DNA of 64,000 bases, from assembly GCA_022457155.1 (NCBI GenBank), contig JAJGOT010000749.1, positions 187,501-251,500 of the forward strand, read 5' to 3'. The stretch comes from Cladopsammia gracilis. Its lineage: Eukaryota; Cnidaria; Anthozoa; Scleractinia; Dendrophylliidae. Shown here one piece after another: positions 12,457 to 24,113 of this stretch (position 1 is the first letter of the stretch; every line of letters starts with the position of its first letter). The notes beneath the pieces were generated by a model. It was not told the origin of the DNA, ran no database searches, and saw nothing but the letters and a program-made list of their open reading frames with translations. The position numbers and the translations under genes are program-made.

Positions 12457-14037
12457 CTACATCTCAAAATCAAACTCTAATCCACTCCCTTTCAATTTTG
12501 CCAACACTTCCTTCTCAAATCTCTCATTCAGCTCTGGAGTGAAGTAATTCTTCCAATCTCCAACCACGCCCTTCCGTAGAAATGGACTGTCTCTCTCCTC
12601 CTCTCCCGGGAACTTGAAACTTGACTCGTTTTTCTTCATACCCTTAAATGTGCACTGCTCTGCAATGCGATTGATGAGTTCATCTGACAGGGGCTTGTTC
12701 AGGAACTCAGCAATCATTCGAACATGGGAAAGCAGATCCTAGAAGAAATAAATATTGATATATGTTGGATTTCCAGCCATCTTGTGCACACTTCAGCACA
12801 CCAAATGAGATATTAAATATTAACACTGAACAACGTAGTAAATGACTAAACAATTTCATGTTACGTTGACTTTCTAAACTAAGTGAACAAACGTGGCCCA
12901 ATCACAGTTCTTGTTATTTTGGTTAGCCACGACTTCAAATGAAAGACAATTTTAAAAAACGTTTTCAATGGGTTGCAAAACACTGTTATTATCATTAGCA
13001 GACTGTCACTGGGCATGATGAGCCTATCATGAATTGACTTTTGTTGAGCCTGAGGCAGGCCACCCACCCCTCCAATTTGCGCTTTCCCAGACCAGATGGG
13101 GCACTCAAGCTGCCCTTGCATTCTGGCTGGAAGGCTAACATGGCTTTGCAGCATCCCAGCTCGGACCAATGTACCCAAAGTGTTATGAGAAATGAGTTGC
13201 CAAATGTAACCCCTCACCACCCCACTATTAGGTTAATAGCCTCACGGCCCCAGTGGGGACAGCAACCACAAAGCCCAGTCACTGTCCAACACTGGTGCCA
13301 CTCTCTTGATGCAAGCTCCCCTCAATTTTCTTCTTCCTTTTTTTTTTAAATTCGCTCAGAATGATATAATAAACAGTGGAATCCCAATTTTTCGAACCCT
13401 AGATTTTTTTGAATTTCCCGATTATTCGAACCAAAACTCGTTTCCCTAGGATGTGATTTCAGTTCATGTCACCTTTGATTTGTCCAACTCCAGCGTGATT
13501 TTTCGAACAAATTTTCCCTTTTTCTAGGAGCTTCGAAAAATCGGGATTCCTTTATAATAATTATAAAGTGAGTAACTGTGTGTTAACTGCAACATACCTT
13601 ATGTAAATCTTCATATTTAAGGAACAAGACGTTGGGATCATCTTTATGTTTCCACCAACCGAGAACATGGTCATTCCATAAGTCATAACAGACTAAGATA
13701 AGACAAATTAAAACAATAATATCATAAAACCAGAAACTCATTGTTAGGGACAGTTTTCTTAGTCCTGGCAGAAATTCGAAAAGTATACATTTTCTTAATA
13801 CAAACAGCCAGTGGGCATATGCACACTGGTAGTACTGAATCTACTGAATAGCAGTTTTGGTTCAGAAAACAATTACACTCCGAAACAGTGACTTCGTATC
13901 AGTGTATCAATGTGTTGAATTATAATGTAAGTTATAATGTAAATTATAATGTTAATGTAATAATAATCATGTAGTTAGTATAGTGTCCACAACGAGCTCT
14001 AACAGCTAAATACTTGACACTTAAATAAAGTCTTATA

Positions 14038-14107
<70 letters not shown>

Positions 14108-14208
14108 ATTACTTACTTACTTACTTACTTACTAACTTACTTACTTACTTATAGTGTCCACACCTAGCTCTAACAGCTAAATACGTGACACTTAAATAAA
14201 GTCTTATA

Positions 14209-14251
<43 letters not shown>

Positions 14252-17200
14252 CGTTTCCGTCTATGAATAACTTGGCAAAAAATTCCCATGGTCCATTGAA
14301 ACCAGTGCTCTTTTTTAACCATTCAACTGAGAAATGGAAGTACGACACTGCAACACTCTTGGGATTACGGGCGACGTAGATATATTTACACGATGCATCT
14401 TTATTTGCACCTTTAGGAGTAGAACTGTAGTTAAGGTGGCTCTTAAGCAGGCGAGGGCTTGGCAGAGTTTTGAAGTCAAAGGATGTGTGCTGTTCATGGG
14501 TGGCCATTAATTCTAGGAATGGGAATCGAAATAGTTGTTTTTCACTGCTGACTGCTCCTTCATTATAGATTTGCCAAACAATTTCTTGTACCCAAGTCGT
14601 TCCTGAATAAAATGAGAAAAAAAGTACAGTCTAATTATGTTTGTAATGACAACTTGATTCGGTCTCATCCTCGAGTTTTGCTGTTTGGTTATATAGCAAG
14701 GTTGCTTCGCCGAATTCACCGATTGATTTCGGTATGGTTGGTTTTCGATTCTGTTATTTTTGCTTTAGCGAGCTCAAATGCAGCAATCAGCTAGTTTCTT
14801 TCTCTGCTTGTTTTCCCAGCTATGCACAGCGAGTTTTTGTGCCGCGTAATTTATGTCTTAAGCGAGGTTTTTGCGCTAAATGTATTGTGTAAAGTGCGAA
14901 TTAAACCCTCGCGGGGAAAAGCCTTCATTTATCTTAGGCAGAGCACTTCCAGGCCCGATCTAAGTGGACATCAATTCGAGGAACAAGTTTTGTTTCTTTT
15001 ATAAAATAAAAACAGTTTATATGATGAACCTTACGTCACGCGCGTGTTTTATCGAGTTATAATGAACTCGGTTTAACCAATCATAGCGCTCGCATTTCCT
15101 TGAGCACTTTATAAAAACAGATGATGCGCGTCTGATCTTTGTTCCGTCTATATTATTTAGCATCGTATATTTTTCATAAGGGTACAATATTCTGTTTGTA
15201 GGATGCAGGATTTAAACAATCTGTCGAACTGGGCCCGGTTGTTCGAAAGCCGATTAACGCTAATCCTGGATTACTAAAATTTTACCGAGGATTCCATTTC
15301 TCTGTTTAAAAATGTTTTCAAAAGGTCATTTGCAGCTGGTAGTGAAGACAAGTTAAAGTCGAAATTGAAGGGCAGAAAACTTTGGAAAATGTTCAATTGT
15401 TGAGTTGTTTTACTGGATTCAAAATTGACGCTAATCCTGGGTTAGCTTAATCGTGCTTTGAACAGCCCGGCCCTGTTATTTTTATATGCGTGTTACACTA
15501 CAGTTTGTATCATATCTTCATAATACTGAAAGTTCTAGAGATCGTTCTTTAATACTCCAGTGCTAAGTTGAAAATCAAGAAGCCTGTTTTCGTTAAATTT
15601 TGATGATTTTAACATCTTTCTATTACATCAACACTGGCTACGTCTGCGGATATAAATGAAAACCTAAAACTATGTTTCGTGTGTGCTCCGCAATTTGATC
15701 ATTGCTGCCAGCAGGCAGTTTACCAATCGTGAAGAATCAGATCGAAAATTTTAACGTCTGTCTTTCTGTCTGTCCCGGTTTTCCGAAAGTAACAATGAAT
15801 TGTTTGAGAACCAATCAAGAGCGGAAGAAGACCTACTACGAAACCGTCGGCAGTCTCGGGAGAGCCTCGGCATCTTTATATTAAAACAAAGTGATAATAA
15901 GCCGACTCGAGCATGCATCTATGCGCGACTTTCACTTCGACGACGCTTTCGGCTGGTTTTCAAGCGGATTTATGCTATCCATATCGACTTGGTAATGTCT
16001 AGAAGTACGCTGGAAATCAGTCGAACATGGACAAAGCCTCTCCGGGCCAACGTAGTTGCTGGATCTCTGTGGAACAAGACGTTCGCTAGCCGATTTTAAC
16101 AACCCAATTCCCCAAAAAGAAGCCTGTTTACAGGCTAAAAACGCCGTGGGAGCGTATATTTGGGCGTCGTTGTATTAGGCATATTGGAAAATAAATTTCT
16201 TGGGAATCTGCATGCACGTTATTTCGATTCACGGTTTTATGATAGAGAGTATTTGGATAGTGTGAGCTGTCTAACAAAGAAGCGCGTTAACCTTCTAAAA
16301 CAAGAAGACAGCACACTTAGCGTGCGAGAGCGCACGCAAATTATAAATAGCGTGTCCACTGTATCACCTTTCCAGTGTCGCATAACGTAGCTATTTCATA
16401 AAACATCTCGCAATCAGACAACCCTCATCTTCCTGTTCATTCATACATTCATGAATGGCAAACAACCGAAAGAAGTGAAATTAATTGGGATTCCTACCAC
16501 GCTTATATTTCTTCCTTTGCTGTCCAGTGTTCACTTTTTATTAAACAAGCGCTATATTCGTCTAAATCTGAGGCGTATGAATTCCAGAATCGGGTAAAAG
16601 CCGACATGAAATCAAGACAAATAGATTATTTACATGTGGGAAAATCTGACTGAGACCTTTCGAAGTGCACGGCAGAACTGAAGGATTTTGCCCAATTCCA
16701 CGTCGATGGCGTAAATTTGATTTTTGTCAGCCCGACTTTTTCAAGATTCTTAGCCAGCGGTGACACATCTCGCAATGTAGCAGCATTTCACTTCAAATAT
16801 GGAACTACTAGTATGTGAAACTGAGTAGATAAAGTTCCTGTTGGCCTCCGTTTTCCGGTAAAGGTCACAATGCGGTCTGTCTGCAGCGTTATGGTTTTTT
16901 TTTAACTTCACCGCGTTGTTTGTTTCACATGTACTGAACAATGTCCGATTTATCGTTTATAACTGATAAACGTACTGATTAAATGGAAGCTTTAATTTCC
17001 CCTTAGCGATATAAATGACCCGGAAAATGAGGATTTGTAATACCCGTGACAACACTAATAACCAATTTAATTTGTACCATACGGCATTTTGCATCGACTT
17101 TTCGATGTAGAAATTCGAATTCCTGAGACGTGGCTGCAAGCTCTCTGTCCCTCCTTCTTCTCCTCCAAGAGAACTTGCTCCCAGGCTAGCGAGAAGTGCG

Positions 17201-17569
17201 GAAGCAAAACTGTCGGTGTCTATAGTTCAGACGAGGGCATCACCACCTCTTTAAAATGGAGTCTTTGGCCCGTGTAAAAGAAATTTGAATTAAGCGATTA
17301 TTTTCCTGGCAGAGAACTGGATTGTCTGTCGATTGTTTGTACATATACATGTATAAAATTGTGTTGAACATGCACCTACCCGACTTGGGATAAGCGACCA
17401 CGAAAACGTCATCTGGTCTCGTCTGAAAATTGGTCATAAAGTCGGCTAGCAAAGCAGGATCTTTGGTAAAATATACCGGAATTGTCACGCCCAAAATATC
17501 ATAGAATTTGCCTGACTTCCATTCGCCTTCAGTTAGTTCATTTACTGGAAAACTCTCCATGTCAGCCAT
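12457..17569 (-). CDS. Cytosolic sulfotransferase, SULT family (4 exons)
   Basis: PAPS-dependent sulfotransferase acting on small hydroxylated or amine substrates. Minus-strand exons: 17569-17380, 14602-14252, 13692-13598 and 12738-12457; phases 1, 1 and 0. From the Met at 17569 the product is 305 residues (an in-frame Met at 17587 would add 6), against about 295 for vertebrate SULT1/2. The exon 1/2 junction rebuilds the 5'-phosphosulfate loop YPKSGTTW (60-67). KSH gives the catalytic H119. RNPKSVAVSYFHF (from R142, with S150) is the 3'-phosphate motif, and RKGVVGDWKNYFT (267-279) is the C-terminal signature. All key residues are present. The intron after exon 2 begins inside a CTTA microsatellite, which is unusual. 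Convergent with the ASMT-like gene. Substrate not predictable from sequence. Confidence 0.93.
13374..13555. mobile_element. pogo/Tigger-like MITE copy
   Basis: CAGTGGAATCCCAATTTTTC at the left and GAAAAATCGGGATTCC at the right form inverted ends, with further TTCGAAC-type internal repeats. Related to 36500-36652. Lies in the last intron of the sulfotransferase gene. Confidence 0.65.
13975..14250 (+). repeat. Duplicated retroposon 3' tail with (CTTA)n
   Basis: A segment of about 62 bp (TAGTGTCCAC...GCTAAATACTTGACACTTAAATAAAGTC) is followed by about 28 CTTA units, then repeated with a few changes and followed by about 10 more units. The same tail ends the SINE at 27.56 kb, but there it is followed by ATT repeats. 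The second CTTA tract touches the sulfotransferase exon 2 donor at 14251. Confidence 0.9.
14603..17379. other. Sulfotransferase intron 1
   Basis: 2.8-kb intron. It contains short inverted matches near 15250-15460 (ACGCTAATCCTGGATTA and ACGCTAATCCTGGGTTA) and several ORFs under 100 codons with no recognised domain. No exon or named repeat supported. Confidence 0.45.
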
Positions 17570-17811
17570 GCAGTCGCAACTACGCAACTACGGTCTGACG
17601 TCATAGATGTGAACCTCGTTTTCAGGCAATCTCGTCCTCAGGGTACGTCTTCTCCGCTTTCAAAATGGCGGGCGGGCGGGCGAAGGACAAGGACACGCAA
17701 GTTGGCCTTTCCCGATTATGCTAGTAAAACTGGCATTTTATGCTAGCTCCAGCAATTTTCGTTTCACGCCAAAAACAAATGCTCAAATTATGCTCGATTC
17801 TCAAAATAATG

Positions 17812-18068
17812 TGGGAGCAGGGATGGCGCAGTGGTGAGAGCACTCGCCTCCCACCAATTTGGCCCGGGTTCGATTCCCGTCATATGTGGGTTGAGTTTGT
17901 TGTTGGTTCTCGTTCTTGCTCCGAGAGTTTTTCTCCGGTTACTCCTGTTTTCCTCCCTCCATAAAAACCAACATTTCCAAATTCCAATTCGATGAGGAAA
18001 CAGTGGAAGTAACCGCCACCTCGTGGATTCCACTGAAATTCCAATTTATTTATTTATTTTATTTAAAT
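17812..18068 (+). mobile_element. tRNA-derived SINE, family A
   Basis: The head contains an A box (TGGCGCAGTGG, 17824-17834) and a B box (GGTTCGATTCC, 17867-17877) with tRNA spacing. It is followed by an unrelated body and a TTTA-rich tail. Lies about 220 bp upstream of the sulfotransferase start on the opposite strand. It does not fold as a functional tRNA with matched acceptor ends, so it is called a SINE rather than a tRNA gene. Confidence 0.85.
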
Positions 18069-18884
18069 AATGCTACTTTGGTTCTAGAAAATGCTTTGTT
18101 TTATTTCAAGGAAAACGTACAAACTCAGGCATCATGTGTGCTTATCAGCAACTGAATAAAGTGAAAAGTGCTTAATTGTTTGTTTATAAATTAAAACTTC
18201 TGATACAACCAAAACTTGTCAAATGATAAAAAGTTAATTAATGTTCGACGTCCTTAGCGCTTGTTGTACTGTGACACGACACTGGGCTGGAGGTAGTCAA
18301 CAATAGCATAATTCTATTGCTCGTTGAAAGACGCCCTCAGTATTGAAAATACTCTCTCTGCCGTAGCAGATGATGGTTGGAAAAGGATGGACAAGCGCGT
18401 GAACGGCCTCTGAAAGTTAACCGCTGACCAGCTAGGTCCAGACTTCTTTCGAGTCAGTTCAGATGCACTCAGTTCACACTTCAGTTACAGAAATCCTTCT
18501 CTCAAACACAGAAGCAAATCAACACAATGCTTTTGAATTCTAAAATTACAGCATTAAAAATATTTTCAGTGCTGAAATCTAGATCAAAATTATGCAAAAT
18601 GCCAAATAACGCTAGCAATTCTTTTTGCAGAAAAAGTGTGAAAAAATGCTTGTTTGACCAAATTATGCCAAGGAAGAGCCTACACGCAAGCCACTCCCGG
18701 GTGCCACTGCATGAGATGGGGAATATGTTTCCACATCTAAACGGTGGGGCTTTTTTATAATGTAAGTGAAATGTAATCACGGTACAATGATCCCGGCGTA
18801 TCATGCCGGCGTATCACATCCAGTGCACATCGAACGAAGTCGAACAAAGTTTCCATCGAACTCAAGATCAATCGAACTCAATGG

Positions 18885-19184
18885 TACGGTGTCCGATGAG
18901 ACTCAGTTATACAATTATTTACTTTTGATTCTGTATAATAAAACTTGATTCTTTAGAAATAAAACTTGATTCTTTAAACGCAGACTTGATTCTTTGAATG
19001 CAAACTTGATTCTTTGAAAACACAAACTTAGTCTTTGAAAACGCAAACTTGATTCGTTGAAACTGAACACAAGCCGGAGTCTTTGAAAACGCAAACTTGA
19101 TTCTTTGAAAACGCAAGAATCAAGTTTTATTTCACAGAATCAAAAGTATGCAATTGTGTTACTGAGCCTCATAGGACACCGTAT
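18885..19184. mobile_element. Foldback element with minisatellite core
   Basis: The 300-bp unit starts TACGGTGTCC and ends GGACACCGTA. The inverted arms extend inward through ACTTTTGATTCTG and CAGAATCAAAAGT. Between them (about 18943-19125) lie roughly nine degenerate repeats of about 18-22 bp built on AAACTTGATTCTTTGAAAACGC. TA at both termini may be the target site. Confidence 0.85.
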
Positions 19185-19545
19185 TATCGAATCCTCTCGG
19201 GTGTAACCGCCTATGTAATAATTATCTAGTAGAACTTCTAGTGACCCTATAACCCTTGCAACCCTATAACAACACGAACGCTCACATGCACAGGTAAGAC
19301 AGAAGTAATCCTAGAAAATACTTTCCCTATTTTGACATCAAGTTATTGTTATGTAACTTCAGTTCATGATGAATCGCCTGTTGATTTTGCTGTTTGTTGC
19401 TGTTGTCCTGGCAATGTTTGCTTTGCCAAGTGAAGGTATTTGATTGAATTTTGACGCAATCATTCTATATTTTGATATGTTGACCTGAATTGTGACAAAA
19501 TCTAAAAGTCATCCTTCTATCCACCCAACCACTGATTAATTCACT

Positions 19546-19833
19546 TTAGAGCAGTTTTCAATTGAGTATCGAAAGTATTTACACAGTTGCTTTGGTTTTG
19601 CATTGCTACGCTTTGTGATTGACTAAAAGATCTCGCGCCACTTTCTCGACCAATCAGAAGTAAAAACAAAACCAATCGTGACTTGCTCGCACGCGTTTTC
19701 CCGCGCTTGGCGCCGCCGACATGTATTTGCTTCGTGCTCTGATTGGCTCATTGGATTGTTTACGACTGCTGTGATTGGTCAGAGTAATAACTTTGGTTTT
19801 GGTTTTACCACACTCAATTGAAAACTGCTCTAA
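19546..19833. mobile_element. TTAGAGCAG-ended MITE, copy 1
   Basis: Starts TTAGAGCAGTTTTCAATTGA and ends TCAATTGAAAACTGCTCTAA. The interior has GTGATTGGCT/AACCAATCAGA inverted CCAAT-like pieces. Sits in the intron of peptide copy A. Other copies: 19918-20461, 26113-26400, 26398-26635 and 63733 to the right edge. Confidence 0.9.
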
Positions 19834-19917
19834 TACCTTTACCAACCCACCAATACATCCATCCATCTATTCATCCAAACAACCAACCTAACTCTCGAAT
19901 ACACTTTTATTAACTCT

Positions 19918-20461
19918 TTAGAACGGTTTTCGCCGTTGAGTGACGACGTAAAAACCAAAACCAAACTGAGAAATCACTCTGGCCAATCACAACGGACTCA
20001 GTCAATCCAATGAACCAATCAGACTTCGAAGCAAATACATGCAACCGGCGCCAAGCGCGGGAAAACACGTGCGAGCAAGTAACGATTGGTTTTGGTTTTA
20101 CTTCTGATTAGTTGATTTGTAGATTCTTTGACCCGATATGCTGTTTATTTATTTTTTTTTACATGGTATTGGCCATGCGCCGAGGGATGGTTCTGTCTGT
20201 CCTCACTTTCTTTATCGCGACAACGACATGATATTTTAAATTCTTTGCCTATTACTCATGGTCACGCGCCGCTGTGACGTGGGTCAATTGGCAAACTTTT
20301 GAATTCGTAGCCATCACCACGTGCGATCCACTCATGTCGTTGTCGCGTTAAATGTTCTATGTAGTATCAGCCTTGCTTTGTACTTTGATTTTGTAGCGTT
20401 GCAATGCAAAACCAAAGCAGTCGCGAAATTACTTTCGACACTCAAATGAAAACCGCTCTAC
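19918..20461. mobile_element. TTAGAGCAG-type MITE, copy 2, with nested insert
   Basis: Diverged ends (TTTAGAACGGTTTTC... and ...GAAAACCGCTCTA) frame a copy interrupted at about 20140-20370 by a sequence with its own inverted pair, CGCGACAACGACATGA (20217 onward) and TCATGTCGTTGTCGCG (20331 onward). Confidence 0.75.
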
Positions 20462-20565
20462 CACTTTAATATGCAAACGTACTTGCTTTTTATATAACTC
20501 TACCAAAATGCCCTTATTTCTTCAGAAAGTAATTCTAGACAATTTTGCCTGCCCTTCCCAAGCTC

Positions 20566-20570
<5 letters not shown>

Positions 20571-20612
<42 letters not shown>
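20571..20612. repeat. (AT)n microsatellite
   Basis: About 21 AT units ending about 16 bp before the exon 2 acceptor of peptide copy A. Copy B has only a short ATTTATATTTATTTTATT at this place. Confidence 0.95.
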
Positions 20613-20617
<5 letters not shown>

Positions 20618-20775
20618 TATTTTCATTAGGAGTCCCGGCTGCTCTTCGCCGCCAAAAGAGGCAGAATTGCTTCGGTTTATGTCCTAGTTAGTGTAAAGGT
20701 GGTTGCACTTGTTATTGTCGCCCCCCAATACTAGATGATAAATGGTATTGCAATTGGTCATGCAGTTTTCGGTAG

Positions 20776-22460
20776 AATTGTGATCACTACAAGGCACTAG
20801 GTATCCTGTGCAAAGAGGGCGCCCTGTGCGAAGAGTGATTCCTTCTCTTACAAAAATAGAAAAAGCATAAAGAACTATACGCATATAAAAGAATCAAACA
20901 AACATGTAGACGTGATTTTAATCATGAAGTTTTAAAAATAATTTTACGAGCTTGTAACTCTTGAATAAACATGCCAGTTTTACTCTGCACTTATATGCTT
21001 CTTTACCCTGTTTGCACGCAAAAATGTCATGAAGAAACAAAAAAAATCCAGACATTTTTGCAAAATTAAAGTCCTCAAATCTAACCTTGAACTTTGAACA
21101 TGTTGCTTTAGTTTCGACCATGAATAGAAAAAGGAACAAATTCCTTCCTTGAATTCCCAAAGAATTATCTTCATATTTGTCCGAAATACCCACTTTGTCA
21201 GTGTAAAGCCACGAAAACTGGAGACTTTTGGAGTTTCTGAATATTTGTTCGGAGGCATCATCACAATTCGTAAAAATAATTATGCAGTCGCTTATTATTT
21301 TATATTTTGTTCAAAACTTCTGCAATCCAAATATTTTATCCCCGATTTTATCCCAGCATCAATGCTACAAGAAATTCGCGAACAGGCAAATGGTGATTGG
21401 TTAAAATGCCCCAGTGTACAGTGATCACTTTTAGCTTGCAGAGCAGGAGTATTTCGGGGACAAACTAGCGCTGAGTTAGACCGCCCCCCACTGGAAACAA
21501 TTGGAGCCCTAATGTTTAGTTATTCAGTTCATAATAAAATGTCTAAAATGTATGGAGTGAAACCATTTTTATACTTAACATTACAACACTTCGGCGCTAT
21601 CATGCTTGGTTGTGTATCGCTTAATTAGTTCAATACGTGCATGGCGGCTGATGGCGGTCATTGATATCATAATATTATAGCTTCCAACTGGAGGCTCTGT
21701 ATTTGTCACTCAGTTAAATTGTTAACTTATCTATAAATTTAAAATAGCGAAAAAAATATTGTTGTCAGTTTAACTTGCAGAACACGTTGAACGTTATCCG
21801 GACTTTGAAAAATTTCGAATCACTTGGTTTTTAATACCAAGGGAGCCTGGTGTACCAACTTACAACTGTTTAAATTTTCGTTTTCTATTGATATAGAATG
21901 TCACAGCACAAAGTGCTTCGTATTCCAGCAGTCATCTTGAGATTTTAGTACTTAACTGTACTTACTTTGAACATGTGATCGATTTGTCTCTCAGCTAGTA
22001 TCCTTTCTCTGGTTTTAAAATTGTTAGAAACAAACAACTTCAAATTTTTATGTCCTCGCTAAAATACATTTTCTTCCAACAACAAAATGCATCATATTGG
22101 AAATTGGACAAACATATAATTGATAAGAACATACCGTTGGGACTCCGGTTTAGAGTGTTTCCGGATTGTTTATGTGTAATATTAATCGGGAAATAAGCCT
22201 CAACTAACATACAAGACAGTATATGGTCGTATATGCCTATTTTGAGAGGCATAAATATCTGCTTCGTCTGCCCCTGGCTAAGACCGCTACTTTGTATTTT
22301 AATTTGCTCTCTCCGATTGAATGTGGTAAAAACGTGGAATGCCTTGCCAACTGAATTATAAATTGTAAACAACAATTAAGAAAGAGTGACAAAAATAAAA
22401 ATTCAAGAATAAATTTCAATTCAGTTCATTTCAAAAAAATATTGAAAAACAAATAGTACC
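20776..22460. other. 3' part of duplication, then unique sequence
   Basis: 20776 to about 21270 matches the region after peptide copy B (about 28521-29040). 21270-22460 shows no gene or repeat I can name. The longest ORF (111 codons, minus strand, 22040-22375) has no recognised motif. Confidence 0.5.
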
Positions 22461-22467
22461 ATGCTAA

Positions 22468-23580
22468 AGTATTGCTGAAGAGGTTTTATTTGAATGGTCA
22501 CACCACAGAATTTCGTCAACAGACTCAAAAGTTAGAACTATGTCGGGTTGAAAGGGTTAATTCAGGGGGGGGGGGAGGGTACTCCCGACAATTTAGGATA
22601 GGTGTGTGTCGCCAAGGTTCTCAAACCCTGAACCTATTTAAGGGTAGAAAATCGAGATTTGATACCCTTTTTAAGGCCCAAAACCAAGTTTTAACCATAT
22701 CATTTTCGTTTTGCGCGTTGGGGTGGATACTGCAATTTAGTGACCCTATCTAAGGATCACAATACAAAAAATACCAAAATGGATACCCTATTTAAGGATT
22801 GAGCACCTCAAAAACCCTACCCTATCGGGCGGCACATACCTATATAACGTATATAAGAGAGTACCCCCCTCCGGGGTGTTAATTGTATTGTATTTACCAT
22901 CAATTGTAAACAGGGCTCCAGCTCTGCTGCTAAGAAAGGGCCAATTTGTTGTCACCCTTTCACTCACAAGGTTAAATCTGGAGTAGTGTAATGTGTATAT
23001 CTGTGGATGAAATCCTAATCTTGACCATTCAAACATGTGAAAGTTCTTAGCACTGAGTACACTCTTTCTTTTGGTACTGTTTATTATGCTGTACAACGTG
23101 GTTCTAACCAGTCGGTTTGAGTTTATGGTCGTGAAATTCAAATACAGCTATTTCAATTTAAAGTTGTCGGATGAAAAAGGCGAAAAGCCAAGACCGCGAG
23201 GTAGTATGGGATTTTTATGCAATGCTATTTACCCTAACCCATACTACCTTGCGGTCTTGGCTTTAAGCTTTTATCCGACAACGTTAATTGAAATAGCTGT
23301 ATACAGTGTGACCATTTAAATGAAAGCTATTGAGCAGTACTTTCCTATGTAATGTTTACTACGTTGTTCAAGGTGGTTGTAACTTTTGAGTCTGTGGGCG
23401 GAAACCCTAAAGTGTAACTATTTAAGTGCCGGAAAGCTGAATGAACAATATACTGTTTTTTTCATTGCGGTATTCTATTTTTTATTATGCTGTTCAAGGT
23501 GGTCTAACTTTTAAAATTGTGGGTGAAATTCTAAAGTGTGACCATTCAAATGAAAGTTACTAAGCAGTACTTTATAGGAC
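22468..23580. repeat. Cluster of 89-bp-family repeats and a GGGTACTCCC element
   Basis: A minus-strand copy of the 89-bp unit lies at 22468-22541, and diverged plus-strand copies at about 22975-23050, 23055-23345, 23370-23440 and 23500-23575. Between them, 22565-22880 starts GGGGGGAGGGTACTCCC and ends GAGAGTACCCCCCTCC, an inverted-ended element also seen as fragments at 34850 and 40060-40510. Confidence 0.75.
23142..23303. mobile_element. Palindromic MITE inserted in an 89-bp-family repeat
   Basis: Arms from ATACAGCTATTTCAATT and AATTGAAATAGCTGTAT run inward through GCCAAGACCGC(G/A)AGGTAGTATGGG with a short loop. On both sides the 89-bp-family sequence continues (GTGAAATTC before, GTGTGACCATTTAAATGA after), so the palindrome entered an existing repeat. 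Confidence 0.85.
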
Positions 23581-24113
23581 CATTCAGGACCTTCGTCAGA
23601 GCACCTAAACGAATAACATTCTTTTGCAAAATGTCACCTCGATCTTTCGTAACATCAGAATATTAAACACCTTTTGTTTTTTTTGTTTTTTATGGGTACG
23701 AAATAAGGGCATGCAGCCAGGATTTTCGGTAAGGGCTAAGAAAGCAGCTAGCAGCTAATCCTTTCGATTCCCAAAAAAATTCTGCCGCTGAAATATTCAG
23801 CTAAAAGACCCGAAAAGATCAATTTTACAATAACTGAAGTTATTCTCGCATGCTGATTGGTCAATTTTTATCATCAATAAGAGTACAGACACATAAAATT
23901 TTAATTTATGCAAGATGTCATCCTGTCAATTTTTTAGCCAATGAAATTTCTTTATTGTTATCAGTTAGCCAATGAGAAAGCGAGAAAACTTATTAACAAT
24001 GATTGCGTCAATTTGAATAAAACTCAGCAATTTGTCATGTTTACCTTGCGTTCACTCTTCATTTCATCCGGTTTAATTTTTTTACGATTTTTGGCGTTTT
24101 TGTTATTGTAAAA

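Larger units (their letters stand above)
19366..20775 (+). pseudogene. Secreted 8-Cys peptide gene copy A (nonsense-broken)
   Basis: Exons 19366-19435 and 20630-20775, intron phase 1 (GT at 19436, AG at 20628). Exon 1 starts with two ATG codons and encodes a hydrophobic signal peptide nearly identical to that of copy B. Exon 2 encodes a basic spacer ending in a dibasic site and a cysteine-rich domain. An in-frame TAG at 20689-20691 stops it after the second cysteine; copy B has a tryptophan codon there. The frame then stays open to a TAG at 20773-20775, and all eight cysteine codons remain, so the break looks recent. An (AT)n tract ends shortly before the acceptor, and a MITE lies in the intron. 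AATAAA at 20964-20969. Function unknown: small secreted cysteine-rich proteins of corals include defence peptides and neurotoxins. Confidence 0.8.

Noticed and set aside
15800..16099. Basic 99-codon ORF in the sulfotransferase intron
   Set aside because: No splice sites joining it to the gene and no known domain; overlapping ORF in another frame is equally plausible.
22040..22375. 111-codon minus-strand ORF
   Set aside because: No recognisable motif or splice context, AT-rich codons, and no support beyond length.
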